The notes under the pieces were generated by a model. The model saw only the letters and a list, made by a program, of their open reading frames with translations, was not told the origin of the DNA and ran no database searches. From the NCBI GenBank assembly GCA_022829145.1, contig CM040751.1:4529364-4593363 (forward strand): DNA of 64,000 nucleotides, read 5' to 3'. The translations under genes and the position numbers were made by a program. The stretch is from Albula goreensis (lineage: Eukaryota; Chordata; Actinopteri; Albuliformes; Albulidae). Shown here in pieces: positions 25,394-38,208 of the stretch. Each line of letters opens with the position of its first letter. Position 1 is the first letter of the stretch.

Positions 25394-28300
25394 GGGGTGG
25401 GTGGGTTAATGGCCATTGCCAGGAAAAGCGAAGCACTAATAAATCTGTTCCTCTTGAACATTATTCCATTTTTTTTCAACCAGGATGACCAGAGTTCCTG
25501 TATGAATTCTCCATTGATCAATAGGAGTTAAGTCTAACTGCAGCTACAGGTTTAAAATTTTGTTAGATACTTCCTACTTTTTGCTTCATATGAGTGACTC
25601 ATTTAGTTGTTGTCTGCTGTTCCTGGCTCCTGACAATGTTTTGGCATTAAAACTGTGACTTTATCTGGCAGTCCCAAGCAGTCAAAGTGGAGTCCTCTTG
25701 GCAACACTGATAATGATATGGTCTATAAAGGAAGACCGACCCAGCCCGCGTTTTAACGTGTCTGGATGTGTGTGTGTAGACTTAGAAAAGCTTTTTGTAC
25801 CTGACGTCCTGTGTTTCATTGTCCCATTCGCCCATTTTAGGGGCCTTCTAAGTTTTTTCGACTTGTTTCCTCTTTTCAAAAAACACCTTCCCAATGGCAA
25901 CCTGTTAAATATTCCAAAATACATTCCTTCGAAGCATTTCTTTATTCGGTATGATGCATTTTTTTAAACCTAAAAGAGCAGTTTGTGACCAGCTCCAATC
26001 TTTCTCAAATCTCAGCTGAAGCTGTCGTTGGATGTTAAGCAGCACCTGACATGTGATTTGTCAACAGATACTTCGCAGGGGTTTCACTGTAACAATAAGG
26101 TCATATTCCTTTCCACTCCACTCCATGTGACCAGATTACAGATCACTATTTCTCAGTGTCAGTAGCTGTAGCGCCCTTCTGTTACAGACCGAACTGTTTG
26201 AGCATGAAATAAATGTTCTCTGACTGCGTGAAGTCATCCTTCCTACTCCCTCCTGCGCTCTGGTTTTCTCCCAAGCACCGCGCTGCCCCATCCTTGACCC
26301 CCACGAAGAGAAGAGCTAGCAGTTACTGAGCCAAACCAAATCACAGCAAACGGCAGGCCGTTACTGCAGCTATCAAGTTGAAGATGCCCATCTTTTTTCC
26401 GCCGGTGTTTCATTTTCACAGCACGGGAATTGCGGAGCTCGTTTTGCACTCCGGTGTGGGTGGAAAGTTCTCCGGGGAAAGAGACCGAAGTGCACAAATG
26501 TTGGAGCGACCGAACAGCTTTCCCCATGAGCAACATCCTTAAAATGACCGTAACAGATGCTGCCGCCCAAGAGAGAATCGCAGTGTTGTTGTTGTTTTTT
26601 TTAACTGTGTTGCTAACAATTCAGTTTAAAAAAACTTCATATTCTTTTACTGGTGCTCCGATGACGATGAGAACACGAATTAATATCTCTACTGAGTTAT
26701 GATAGTTAGTTTAGCGCTGAGAGAGAGACAGAGAGAGAGAGACTTTCTGTTGCACGTCGCTAGAACGTATTGGAGGGCAAGTTGCTCTGATCCAGTTTTC
26801 TACATTATTTAATAAATTACGTTTATCAGAATAAACTATTTGGAATCACGGCTTTAAAATAGTTACGACTGTTTATAGTTATTTGGCCTTTCTTTTTCAT
26901 GCCGTGACATTTTCAACATTCTTGTTTGTACTCTCAGAGCATCCAAAACCATTTTCATTTTTAATTGCACATTTAGTGTGACTAATACTGCATTAATGTT
27001 CCCTGAAAATGTGAGGGAGAGTGCCCCTGTATCGACATTAGGTCATTTCCAAATATTTTATAATCTCTCCAAACTGAACAACGCGGAGTTGGATGTCTGA
27101 AATAGAATTCTACGTTTTTGAACATTTATTCATGTGAATAGTGTATTTAGGTTGCATTAATGTGACTAATATCTATGTAGATGATTATGTATATTTTGTA
27201 TGTATTTACCAGTGATTTTTTTCTGTTTCAAATTAAAAGTTCTTAGCTCTGTGTTTGTTTGCCCCCTTGTGGTTACACTACAGACTAATGAACCTTCATA
27301 AAAGCGTGTACAATTACTACGAACCACGATGCGAATGAGATTTTGCTCATACTTTTTCCCTTTATAAATCATTGCACTGACTTCATTGTTCGAGGAAACA
27401 GCTGTTAGCAAATGAATCCAATTTTCTGGCCTTCATTTTCATCCTCCAGTGACTGACAAAAGACAAAATGTAACCTCAGCCCAGCGTTTGCGAAACTCCC
27501 TGTACAATCGATATTCCCTTTCAACATTTCAATGTCACATTGCGTTTAAATTCATCGGTTGTTTCCAACAATCCAATTCCCCTTTGGAATCAACCCCTGC
27601 ATCTTTTGGCTTTGAGGCTTTTGGAGATGGTCTCCTGTTTTATCGTGTGTCAGGCAAGCCTTGAAAATGCATTACCCTTTGTGTTCACAGCGATGTGGAG
27701 GTTTTCCCAAACACCGGAGCTCAAACAGATTATTGAGAATGGTAAAAACATGCTTATCAAATAGTGCCACCTCCTGGTTAAAATTGCATCTTTTTTAAAA
27801 TCTAACAATCAGCCAAAATGTGATTAGTCACCCGATTTCAGAAAATACTACAAGGTCAACAAAGTCTAAATTTTACCGCTGGTTGTGTGTTATTGACTTG
27901 TTTCCCACCTGAGACAATGAATATGATCATTTTATCCGAGCTGAATGTAACGTCATTTTAAGTGAGTGTTTCATTCCTTAATGTACTTACTGTGTTGTAT
28001 CTAGTTGCTATTCACCAAGGCCTCGTATAACCATAAGGAAACCATAAGAAGCAGATGTCGATTTTCTCCGATTCCCATATTCCTACTATAAACCGAACCG
28101 CTCAGAACATTCAGCACAGTCTATATGCTATGGAACCTATAGCTGTAAGTAGACCTTCACAATTTCTCATGTAAAAAAACCCGAATGTCTGGGGGCCAGA
28201 ATAAATCATGCCTGAGGCTGACAATGTAATAAAGTTAAAAGGTTTCTGGAGCTATCAGCGCTGACAGGTACTTAAAATATACTTGGGATTGTCATTCCTT

Positions 28301-29601
28301 GCTGTAAGATCATCTGTCATGAGAAAAGAGGCCCTTTTTTTAACTTTTCTTTTTTCGCTGTGCAAATATAAGACCGCCCCTTGGACGTCTTCTTTGAGTC
28401 CGCAGTCGAGGCATGGGGATTGGCGCTAGCGCACCAGTACCCGTCTCCCTAATCCATGGCAGAGATGTTAACGGTACAGTGTATTTAACACGCGTTTGAT
28501 TCATTTTATCGCTGACAAGCAGACAAGGTCATAAATCTAGAGCTCTTCTCCTGCCTCACATTCATTCTCACGTTTGCTCTGAAGAGCGGGATCACGGGGC
28601 TGACGGCTGCACGCTGATCATTCATCACTGTGCTTTTATTAGCACCTGTGTTTGTGAATATCTTCACTGCAATCTCTCTGATTATGCTGAATCACGACTT
28701 TAAACCCAGGTGGGATAACAACTTTAAACATATAAAATAACGTTGACGGCTGAAACGTCGCTATATACTTTTACGTACAGAGCCTGAAAATGGCTGGATG
28801 AAATGTCAAGCCTAAAATGAAAAATTAGGATGAAAGAGCTTCCACTTACAGATATTTGTCATTTTAAAACGACCAATCTATAAAAAGTGCATGAAACTCT
28901 GGATTAACATCATAAACCTGCAGTATCTGGATTCACCACACTCATAGGCCTATAGAATTCTAATAGCAATAGGTCCATATGAACATTGCTTGAATTAATA
29001 ATTATGATATGAATGAAATGTAAAATTAATGAAATACCCCTTCAATCACACCTTCAGATTCTCTGAAATATTATTCAGTTATTTATAATTGCTACTTGTA
29101 CTATATCCCATAACATACTCTGTAGTAATTTATCATTGGGGCAGTATTCATTATATGCTTTTGATGGCTGAAGTGAAGTGCAAAGTCATAAGTGAAATGA
29201 TTCATCAGTTAAATATTACCACCTAGTGGCCAAATTTAGCTACTGCACTCTGCTGATGGAAAATGTAAATATGACTTGGTAAAATAGGTAAATGTTATGT
29301 ATTTATACTGATAAAGCAGTTTGTGAGCATTAACCAACAATAAAGGGATATTCTTCTATGGTTTGAACAATGTATTTGAGTGCATAACAAGTGTACATGT
29401 ATCAATCGGCATTGTCAATCATATATTTTAGGGAATGCTTTTTCATAATCTCTTGGTCATGGATACATCTTATTGTAATGTTGACTTCAAACAGATAATA
29501 ATCAAGGCAACATGATAGTGTACAATGTGAAATCTTGCCAAAAGAAAGTTTGTGTGATACTGTAAATGGGGAAAAAATACTAACTTCATCGCCAAATAGA
29601 A
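25393..29601. other. Gene-free stretch downstream of IGSF11
   Basis: Unique sequence with a GA array (26718-26743) and a non-repetitive, CpG-containing block at 28340-28650 that could be a regulatory element. No gene seen; frames become very sparse beyond 27.8 kb. Confidence 0.55.
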
Positions 29602-29620
29602 TTTATTAACAATATTTATT
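29602..29620 (-). terminator. Paired AATAAA poly(A) signals, candidate distal IGSF11 end
   Basis: Two AATAAA hexamers 13 nt apart read on the minus strand in a T/A-rich context, about 4.75 kb after the IGSF11 stop. Proximal alternatives exist, so use of this site is inferred. Confidence 0.35.
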
Positions 29621-32321
29621 CACTACAACTTTAAATGTTAATCTTCTTATTTTACATCAATACAACAGTAAGTACAAGAAGTATTTTACATATATACAAA
29701 GTAGACTATTGGCAATATACATATATATATTTACATATACGCAACCTGTTGAAATTATGGCCACAGCATCATAAATTCAGCTTGGCTTGGTATTGTTATT
29801 ACTTCAGACTGATTAAGATATTTTAGTAAAAATTTCAGTAAATGGTTACAAAGATGGAGACAGTGCATTCAAAGTTTAATACAACTTCATAACAGCCGAA
29901 AATTCTTGTCAGCAGACTAAATGAAAGCAATAATTTGTCTTATAAAATGCAAAGCACACCTTCCTCTGCTTAATCTATTATGTTATGTTGATGTTTAAAC
30001 AATGAAAAATATGAAATTCCATGTAAAAAAAAAAGCATTCAGACCTGCTGCATAAAACAAATTATCCATTACTATTTGTCTGTTATAATAATGTGTTATT
30101 TTTTTTTTTTTTTTTGACTTTGCTACCATTGTTTCATCCTTTTTGAAAAAGAAATATAAAACTCTGGGATATTGCAGTTAAAATATAAAAATGCTAAGAA
30201 AAAAAACTTTAAAATTCTCTGTAGTTGCTCATGGCTTCTCCACCTTTAACTAGGTATACTGTATAAAATGTAGGCTGCAATGCTTCAGACAGTCTCCCTT
30301 GAGGTGTCCACCATGCAAATAAATGCAGTGTTCTGACATCTTGGATCAGTATAATATCTTTGAACTATGATTCAGTAAATGAGTACTTGAGTCTTTGTGG
30401 TTTGTAAATGAAATCCTCTTCATTTTTGGACCCCACATTCTAGAGCTAGAGTAATTTGGCATTCTGCTCTCTCAGGTTATTGAGCAGAAATTGTTTTATA
30501 TATAAAAAGCACTGTGTATTTGCATAAAACCAATACAGTACAATATGCATATCAGCATGTCTCGCTGAGTCCTTCTCTCATTACATTAGCACATTGTTCC
30601 TTGTTCAGTGCTTATTTTTCAACAGTAGGCATATAGGAAGTTCATTCTGGTGTTGGCGTGAACATCTGTTAAAGTGACATAAATTTGTCGAGGCTTTAAT
30701 GAAATGTTGAAAAGCAAAAAAAAAAAAAAAGATATGAAAAATGTCAGAGAAAAGTATCAGATTTTAATTTTGTTTCCCATATGTCTGCCAGTAAGTGATG
30801 GGAGAAGCTTGGAGGCAGTAGAATAGAACATAGTCCAAATGGAAGTTAACTACATTATAGATTGTACCTCTATATTCACTGGAATAAGGACAGCCCATAC
30901 ATTATAATGCTTGAGTACTGAGTGTGTCTTTCAATACCTCAAAATAATCTAATGTGAAACAGGACCTTTCCAAAAAAGAAATAAAAAGCATCAAATTATC
31001 TCTCTTTCCCCACATTTGGAGCTTTACATTGTCGCAAATCATTATTTTTGGGGCACATTTTATAAATATTTGGTTAGATTAAACTGGACTTTGGCCAAAT
31101 GCTGGACTTCTCTGGCTTTTAACAGCAGACCGTACTTTCACCATATTTTCTGATTCAAAGAATTTTTTTTTTAAATATAAAAACAATAATTTTTTTAATG
31201 CGTTGAGCTGGGATTACATCGTCTTGATTGTACCCACGTAACTGTACTTCTGGGACAAAGTGTGCATTTAAAATATCACAATGTTAAATGAGGGATATGG
31301 TTTTGAACCTTTGTTATTGTTCCATTGTCTTGATTTTGGTCTCTGCACTTGCGGTTTGCACATTTAAAGGAACTGCAGTCTAATTGTGTACATGGCTGGA
31401 CATACCCATGAAATCAACCTGTCACGTCTGACATAAAGTCCCAAACTCGATCTATTTGGCTCGCTTTCCTCACATGATTGAGCAAGCCTTCAAAACCAAT
31501 TAATTCTGATTCTGCTGTATTAGTTATCTTTATACCATAGAGATATCTCCACCTGTCTATCCAGGCATGTTAATTAAACTGATGTAACATTGCTGACTGA
31601 TACTAAGAGCCAGGATAATCTCTGCCACGCACTTAATCTAAATATTATTTTGTGACTGAAAAATATGCGCTTTGATAGCTTCACATCGACAGTTTTGACA
31701 TTACGGTTTTAAGATAAAATTTTAAACTATGCGTTCTCAATCTGACAGTGGGTATACAGCAGAAGAAAGATGAGAGTGTTTCACTAGTTGCTGGGTTTAG
31801 GAAAATTTATGGGACTTTTCAACACTTTACATTCCGTTGGGGATGAGGGTTAGGGTTGGGAAGTTCGAAACAAAGTCCATAGTGCCAGTTAAAACACCAT
31901 ATGTGACCTTAAACTAAGTTCCATTCACTTTTTCTTTCCTGACAAACCATGATATCTGAAATGATGAAAAAAAAGAGAAATCATAAACTATATCTGTGTT
32001 TTGTTTGAGGGTAAACATGATGACATATTGCTGTTTTTGGTGCGATGCCCCTCAAAAGTTAGCCTTTTTATGAAGGTATCATTAACAATTTCACAGACTT
32101 GTAAAAAAAGGCAAGGACTCAATAATATAAGTTACCTCTTCATAAAATTAGAAAGTAATTAGTCATAAACAGTGTTATTGGAATTCTACATCAGCCTCTG
32201 ACCTTCAGGGGCTAGTGATTATTACTATAAACCTTACTACTAGAATTATTATTTATTTGTTCATTTAGTAAAATAGGAAAGGTACAAAAATCAGGTTGTC
32301 CATGTTCAACATGAAAAAAGC

Positions 32322-32327
32322 TTTATT
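32322..32327 (-). terminator. AATAAA poly(A) signal, candidate proximal IGSF11 end
   Basis: AATAAAG on the minus strand is followed within 10 nt by a run of T residues and then a GTTG stretch, a plausible downstream U/GU element. It lies about 2.05 kb after the stop codon. Confidence 0.35.
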
Positions 32328-34369
32328 TAAATTGTTACCAATAGTTATACTGCCTCAAATGTCATTTTCAGTGTATCCTCTGTACCTTATTTGAACTGCA
32401 ACGAGGAAATGCAATACTGAAACTGAACTCTAGGGGTGCCAGATAAGGTTGGATTTACCATTCAAGTATTTGCAAAACGCTGTAGTGCTCCAGTGTAATT
32501 TAAGAACCACGTGATCAACACTCGGATCAATCTGAAAGATCATTGTAGAAGTATAGTTCAAATGAGGAATCCTGCAATGGACACACATTCTACAGTGAGT
32601 ATCTCTGATACAAAGGCTACACTTACACAAAGGTAAAACCTGAGTACAGTATATAAAGGTGTGTATTGTTATTGCAGTATACCATATGTGTTGTGGGGGA
32701 AAATCTCTTTTGTCCATCAATTTGTTTTATCCATCAAAGTTTTACACTTGAAACATTGCACATAATTTTCTGTCGTCAAGGATGTAGTCTGTAGCTGGGA
32801 ATGACAGTTTTGGGGTGGCCTGAATCTCCGTAAGATTGCTTTTCCCCGAAACTTAAGTTTTGAAGATAAAAAATGTATAAGAATTTGTTCAGTTAAGACA
32901 CAGGAGTTACATCAATAGGGCAAAAAAATGTATGTTTTTAGAAAAACCATAATCTCACCTAGTCACATTATTTACAGCAGAACAGCAATCGTAAGTATAC
33001 TTTTTTCATAGAATAACCCCTCTCATTAAATCTTCTATAAAGGATATATAAAATTCAGACCCTTGTTTTGTTTTCAAAGCAGCGTGGGCCATAAGTGGGT
33101 TTATGCAGTAGGACAGACTAGCAGGAATTGAATGAGAAATTAAAAATATTGCAACATAAATGACAAAACCACATGGTGTAGGGGCGTAAATTTGAGAGAC
33201 AGAATTATGTACTTAAATTCGAGAGGTGCAGATTCCCTCCCAAATTTGGGATTTGCCTTAACCTCGGTGAAATGGTTACAGACCAAAATTAACATTCATT
33301 GTGTTCTGTGTGCTAATACCAGTCTTTGAAGTCCCTCGCTAATGTGTGCTACACCAGGGGCGTGATTCATCACGGAAAAAAGCTTCACCGTGTAATTTTA
33401 GCAGCCGAGGTCGTGAATAACCGTTTGTGGAATTCAGCGAATAGATTAAGACTGATCCGAATAAGACTCATCTGTCGTACATTCTATAATCAAACTTTTT
33501 TTTCTTTCGACAAATCCTATTACAGTGCAAACCAACAAAAAAAAATCAATATCAAAGGTGGAAGAAAAGATACAGAAGAGAGCCAATTTTCGCCCAGTGA
33601 TGGTATTTTTCCCCTGAAATTAATTCAAGATTGTGAGTCACCTATACCTGTCTGCCTGACCCCTCCTACATAATTATCATTCATTGGATTGGATATCAAT
33701 TCTTGTAGAGCACCATGATGTTGTGTGACTTAACTATAATTTGGTGGGAACTACATTATATCTTTTTTATTAGTCTTTGTTTTTTATATAACAAACCATG
33801 CATTGCTTTTATTTACATTAAGAACCCAACCATACCTCTATGTAAGTCTCTTTTCTTAAGTTCTAAGGCCATTTCCGACTGGAGAATTGTGTTTTAAGAC
33901 CACTGTAGTGAATTGTGTTTTGTATTACCATGTGGAAAACGTATGTAAGATTTCCTTTAACAGAACCTGAAAAGATGCTGAAATGTCTTCCAATGAACAT
34001 TTCGTGGTACAGAACACATTTACAGTTTTGTGGTGTCTGGTTTCTGAACTCAACTCTCCTTCTTCTTCCCCTTCTTCAGTCTGGGTCCCACTGGACCTGC
34101 ATGCCAAACACAACGGCCAAGCTATCTTCACTTTCCATGTAGAAAACAGGACGTCTTTTAGAAACATGAAAGAAAAAATCTTAATGTAACAAAATACAAA
34201 ATAAAAAAAAACAGGAGAAGATCACCAGGTGCTGCTTCAAATTAAAACAGTTTGGAAAGTTGGCATTAAATGAACTTTATGCTGTAAAAATCCAGTTTGC
34301 TGAAGTCGGAAAGGAAAAAGTGACAGGCCAGTTTTTCCGTTTGCGTTTGTTTTTTTATGTTCTTTTTTT

Positions 34370-34847
34370 TTATACCAGTGAGCCGGCTCTGCTTTGCGCG
34401 GGCACCATGACGGGCACGGCGCCCATTCGCTCCAGCGTAGCCTGGCTGACGGCATAGGAGTGCGTGTGTCCATGCGCGTGCTGGCCGTGGGGTGCCACCG
34501 GCTTCAGGCTGATGGAGCCGTTGCTACGCACCATGGCGGGAGGGGAGGGGGCGGAGTTGGTGGTGACCACCAGAGTCTTGGGCGGGGGGAGGGTGTGGCT
34601 TCCATTGGCGTAGGCCGGGCGGGAGGCCGGCGGCGCACCTCCTGTGTGGCCGGAGGCAGAGAAGGTCTGCCGCGTCGTGTCGCCGTTGTAGCGCGTGTAG
34701 GAGTTGGTGTCGTAGTTGGGCTTGGGGTTGTGCCAGTACCGGCTGTTGTAGGTGTTGGTGGACGTCAGGGTGTCATTTTCCGACGACGAGGCATCGGCAT
34801 GGAACGCCTTCACTGACGAAGACCGCTTGGGCGGCAGATCATCTTCC
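34370..34847 (-). CDS. IGSF11: IGSF11 exon 7: cytoplasmic tail and stop
   Basis: This last coding exon opens after the acceptor TTTGCGTAG with one base that completes an Arg codon. It then reads 158 residues from [10 protein letters not shown] to AGSLV and stops at TAA (34372-34370). The whole exon is intracellular tail. [13 protein letters not shown] and [20 protein letters not shown] are the family signature. The last four residues, GSLV, are a class I PDZ ligand (Ser at -2, Val at 0), which in mammalian IGSF11 is reported to bind PSD-95. Tyrosines are dense in the [11 protein letters not shown] segment. A His-rich stretch ([12 protein letters not shown]) is longer than I recall for mammals. 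The exon is strongly GC-rich, which leaves a long antisense frame open; I judge that frame to be a shadow. Confidence 0.97.
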
Positions 34848-37800
34848 CTACGCAAAAAAAAGAAACAAACCATAATTTACAACCAGTGAGGTTCCACAGA
34901 TTAAACCCAACACTTCAAACACACAAAGTTCCACCCTCAAGAATACTCAAGAACTAATACGGTTTTTAAAAACCAATAAACACAAATAGTTTGTTTTTTA
35001 TGTGCAATGAATCGCAAAGGAAACCTCTCTTAGTGCTTGATTTGTAAACAGTGGTTAAGCAAGTCAGAGCGTTTCTGTTTTATTTCGTGTAATTCCTCCG
35101 ATTCATTTGAGGCCTCGGAGACATTTTTAGCCTCGTTCATTCAGGGCTCTTATCCTGTAAGACTTGCCTCAAGGGAAGCTAAAGGAACTCTATAATTAAT
35201 ATTAGTAAATGGATGCAAATGAACCTCTTCTTGATTCTGGAAATGCTTGCGTAAGAAACCCCTCTCTGAGGTTAGAGAACACCAAATGACTTAACAGGGA
35301 ACTCATTATGGAAAAAAAACCAGGAGGAAAAATTAATCATGTTTCTAGCCTGCTATTCAACCACTTAAGAATAACATCACAGTATGTTTCAGGAGAATTC
35401 AAGCCTATGCAGATGCACTGATCACTAAATCATCTGGATAGCTCCTTATTTATAATGTGCCCTTTCTTAGCCTATCCATAAATAATGTGGATCCGTGCAG
35501 GCCCCACACAAAATTTGTCTCTGGGTAATAAAGGTCAAATGTGTTCTTTATTTTTACACACAGACATAAATGCACATGAACAGGTTTTAGTTTTTTCATA
35601 AACGGGTGAGCAATCAACAGAATTAACTCTAATTTGTTCTTGTGAGCAAAGATCAACATTTTCAGTTATTTATATTTTATATTATTATATCTTATATTAT
35701 TATTTATACATAAAAAATAAGAACAAATGTTGATATAATCGCGGCCAAGCATTAGGATGTTGTTGATGCCAAAGTGCTACATCTGCTAGCCGCAGCATTT
35801 TCTCTCCCCCAAAACGTTATGCTATTTGATATTCTGAAAATGCAATCAAATATTTAGGCTGGGGTTTTTATTGTGTTCATCCAAATACATCCAAATTTAA
35901 TCTGATATCCATGTGTGAGGAAAAAAATCCTTTCAAGAAAAAAGGTCCTGTGACTGCTGTGGTGTGACACATGAATTTATTCATTTTTGAATAGAGTTAA
36001 TCTAAAAAAATATGAAAATGTGAGAGATTTCTATCCCACGTTTCTGATGGTGCCTGGTTATTCTGTGGCAGTGAGATGCATCTTTAATGGGCAGCTAGCC
36101 AGCTAGATCTTTTCAAATTTTAATACAGATTGAATAAAATATTAGTTTACATGCATACGTACCGAAGCATGAGTCGTCCCTAATGGAGCCAGATGACCTG
36201 AGTCACATGACTATGGTACCCAGTATATATTCATGGGTTTGTCGTATGAGGCCTGAAGAAATTATATTTCTTTGTTGTCGCACAGAAACCCATTTAGCCA
36301 TGATTCCTCCAGATCTACTGCTCACATTTAAGTCCGCCTCTCTCTGTAGATGCTGAACAGGAGGCGGCTCTGAGAACCTGAAAAACGGCCTTTCCGGGGC
36401 GGATTATATAAATCACGGCTATTGAAATGCTGCTCAGCCATACTGATTTTTTTCTTCTCTGTTCTAATCAGTGTCTGATTTACCCGTGGAACACCAGCTG
36501 AGTCGATCTGGCAGTGAGTTCCATTAATCAATCAGATTATCGGTTAATTACGGAACCCAAGTTTACGGAAGACTAGTTTGAAGTATCTCTACATTACCAT
36601 CTTAAAAGGCTACACCAGAGCACTGAAAACTAGTCCTCAAGGCCAGCAAGACTGCTGTTTTCTATCTTGTAACTGATGAATGGGACTTATCGGTGAGTCC
36701 TCACACCTCTTGTCCCAGGTACAATTCACTCTCTGATTTGAGGATAGGAATGAGAACCAGCAGTACCCCATTGGCCCTTAGGGACACAGCTCTTCCCATA
36801 AATTGTATTTTGTTTGAATGATTTGACATCGGTGTGGCGATGCAGCCGAAATATGGGCTGCCTGCAACCGGCATTTTCCTGCCGACATTTCAATTCACGT
36901 TCTTGTGATACAGCACGTAATTTTTCAATCATTAATAATCTGCTTCAAAAAAGGAAATCATTATTTCTGTTTTGCTGGTATTTGGGTGTGTTAGTGACTT
37001 CCCACAGAGAGCTGGACTCTTTCTGTTTAATTATGTATGGAGGGAAGCCTTCGAAGGATGCCTTCAAAGAAAATGATCGGCGAAAGGAATATTTCCATGA
37101 CAGCAATTTTCCGCCTCCATTAATAAATATATTTCAGATTTGATGAGAAGTAGCAGGGGAAGTGTGAGGTATATCTTTCACCGCAGTAAGACTGGTCGCA
37201 TTTAAAACCGATATCAGTGCATTTTCTCATACACCTCTCCACCATCCGTTCGTAATGCAAGACATGTTACAGGTGCATGCTGTTGCAAATACCTCCATTA
37301 AATCTCGTATCTGTTCCTTTGCAGTGATCATGTTGTTTTCATTCCACATATGATTCATGTACTCATTTAAACAACCTTAATAAATACACTGAAAGCAGTC
37401 ATTCGCGGGGCCTTTGAAGATTTTCATTCTGTGGCGGTATGGCTGGATGTGGGAGAGATTGCGGCCCTGTTGAGAGCATATCCAAGGGAATCGCTTTTTC
37501 TTTTATATCTTCATCTTCCTGAGTATGATGGATGGACCACCCGGGCAGCGCTGTGATAGATGTGGACCTTCTGCCCGGGGCACCTCGCTCTCCGACGGAC
37601 GCCGCCGTAGCTCGGAGGGGGCGACCGGGGGCCGCAAGATGGGAGTTAATGACAAAACAACGGCCGCCGGAGAGCTCGATTGAATTCTCTACAAGCAGTA
37701 GATGAATAGTGTTTCAATCCAATTCCAGCCACTAAACTGTTTTTCACTTGGGAGGTCTTTGGTGGGGGGCTGATTGATGAGGGAAGGGGCCGGGCTGGGG

Positions 37801-37851
37801 GTGGGGGGGTTGGGGCGATGGGGCACGAGGGGGTGTATTTCGAGGACCCAC
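34848..37851 (-). other. IGSF11 intron 6
   Basis: A 3.0 kb intron, with GTGGGT at the donor side and GCGTAG at the acceptor side. It is mostly AT-rich without recognisable transposons. The part at 36290-36560 has a mixed, non-repetitive composition with TTAATCAATCAGATTA-like homeodomain/TALE-type words and could be a conserved element. The part at 37560-37660 is CpG-rich. Confidence 0.8.
37761..37834 (+). repeat. G-run block beside the exon 6 donor
   Basis: Seven or more runs of at least three G occur in about 75 nt on the plus strand, so the gene strand is C-tract-rich starting about 18 nt past the exon 6 donor. The plus strand fits a G-quadruplex pattern. Confidence 0.6.
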
Positions 37852-37999
37852 CTGATCTCGTTGGGGATCTCATCCTCCTCATACTTGTTCTTGTTCCTCC
37901 AGTAGAAGAGCGTCACGACCACCAGCAGAGAGCAGATGATGACGGCCAGTACGCCCGTAGCTATGGTGCCGGCGATCAGGCCTACACTCTGCGGCTGGG
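37852..37999 (-). CDS. IGSF11: IGSF11 exon 6: transmembrane segment
   Basis: The exon starts after the acceptor CCCCTCACCAG and completes a Pro codon. It encodes PQPQSVGLIAG, then a hydrophobic helix of about 23 residues (roughly VGLIAG to VVVTLF), and then the stop-transfer sequence YWRNKNK and the acidic EEDEIPNEIR. Mammalian IGSF11 has a longer run of glutamates in the same place, so the acidic juxtamembrane patch is conserved in kind but shorter here. The exon ends in phase 2 (AG|GTGGGT), so Arg is split with exon 7. The donor is followed on the gene strand by a dense run of C tracts. The length is 148 nt, so skipping it would both remove the membrane anchor and shift the frame. Confidence 0.96.
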
Positions 38000-38159
38000 C
38001 TGGTGAGGGGAACAGACAGCGTGCGTTACTTAAACATTCTTAACGAAAAAAGAATGAACAAATAATTATAAAGTATAAGTATATATGCCTCACATCATTA
38101 TTAATATTGGTGTAATTGTTGATTTACAGTCTCTGTAAATGACTACTTAGGTAATACTG

Positions 38160-38208
38160 TGCTGATGTGGGATCATGTCAATAAAGCTTGTTTGAATTTG
38201 AGTTTGAA
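38160..38208 (+). mobile_element. LINE/SINE 3' tail fragment
   Basis: GTCAATAAAGCTTG is followed by TTTGAATTTGAGTTTGAA. This AATAAA plus short (GAATTT) repeat ending is typical of the 3' ends of L2/CR1-type LINEs and partner SINEs in fish. No body is recognisable upstream, so this is a short 5'-truncated relic or a look-alike. Confidence 0.4.

Larger units (their letters stand above)
29602..34369 (-). other. IGSF11: IGSF11 3' UTR and downstream flank (end uncertain)
   Basis: This AT-rich stretch follows the IGSF11 stop on the gene strand. It has almost no open frames and no clear transposon. AATAAA-type signals on the minus strand occur at 33814-33809, 33771-33766, 32327-32322 and, closely paired, at 29620-29615 and 29607-29602. 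A UTR ending near 32300 would be about 2 kb, similar to what I recall for mammals. The paired signals at 29.6 kb could mark a longer form of about 4.8 kb. The end cannot be fixed from sequence alone. Confidence 0.5.

Noticed and set aside
25117..25488. 123-codon plus frame
   Set aside because: Runs through the T41 homopolymer (poly-Phe); not a gene.
34394..34816. 140-codon plus-strand frame antisense to IGSF11 exon 7
   Set aside because: It is open only because the coding exon is GC-rich at third positions; its composition (Gly/Arg/His-rich) mirrors the sense codons and there is no splice or promoter support.
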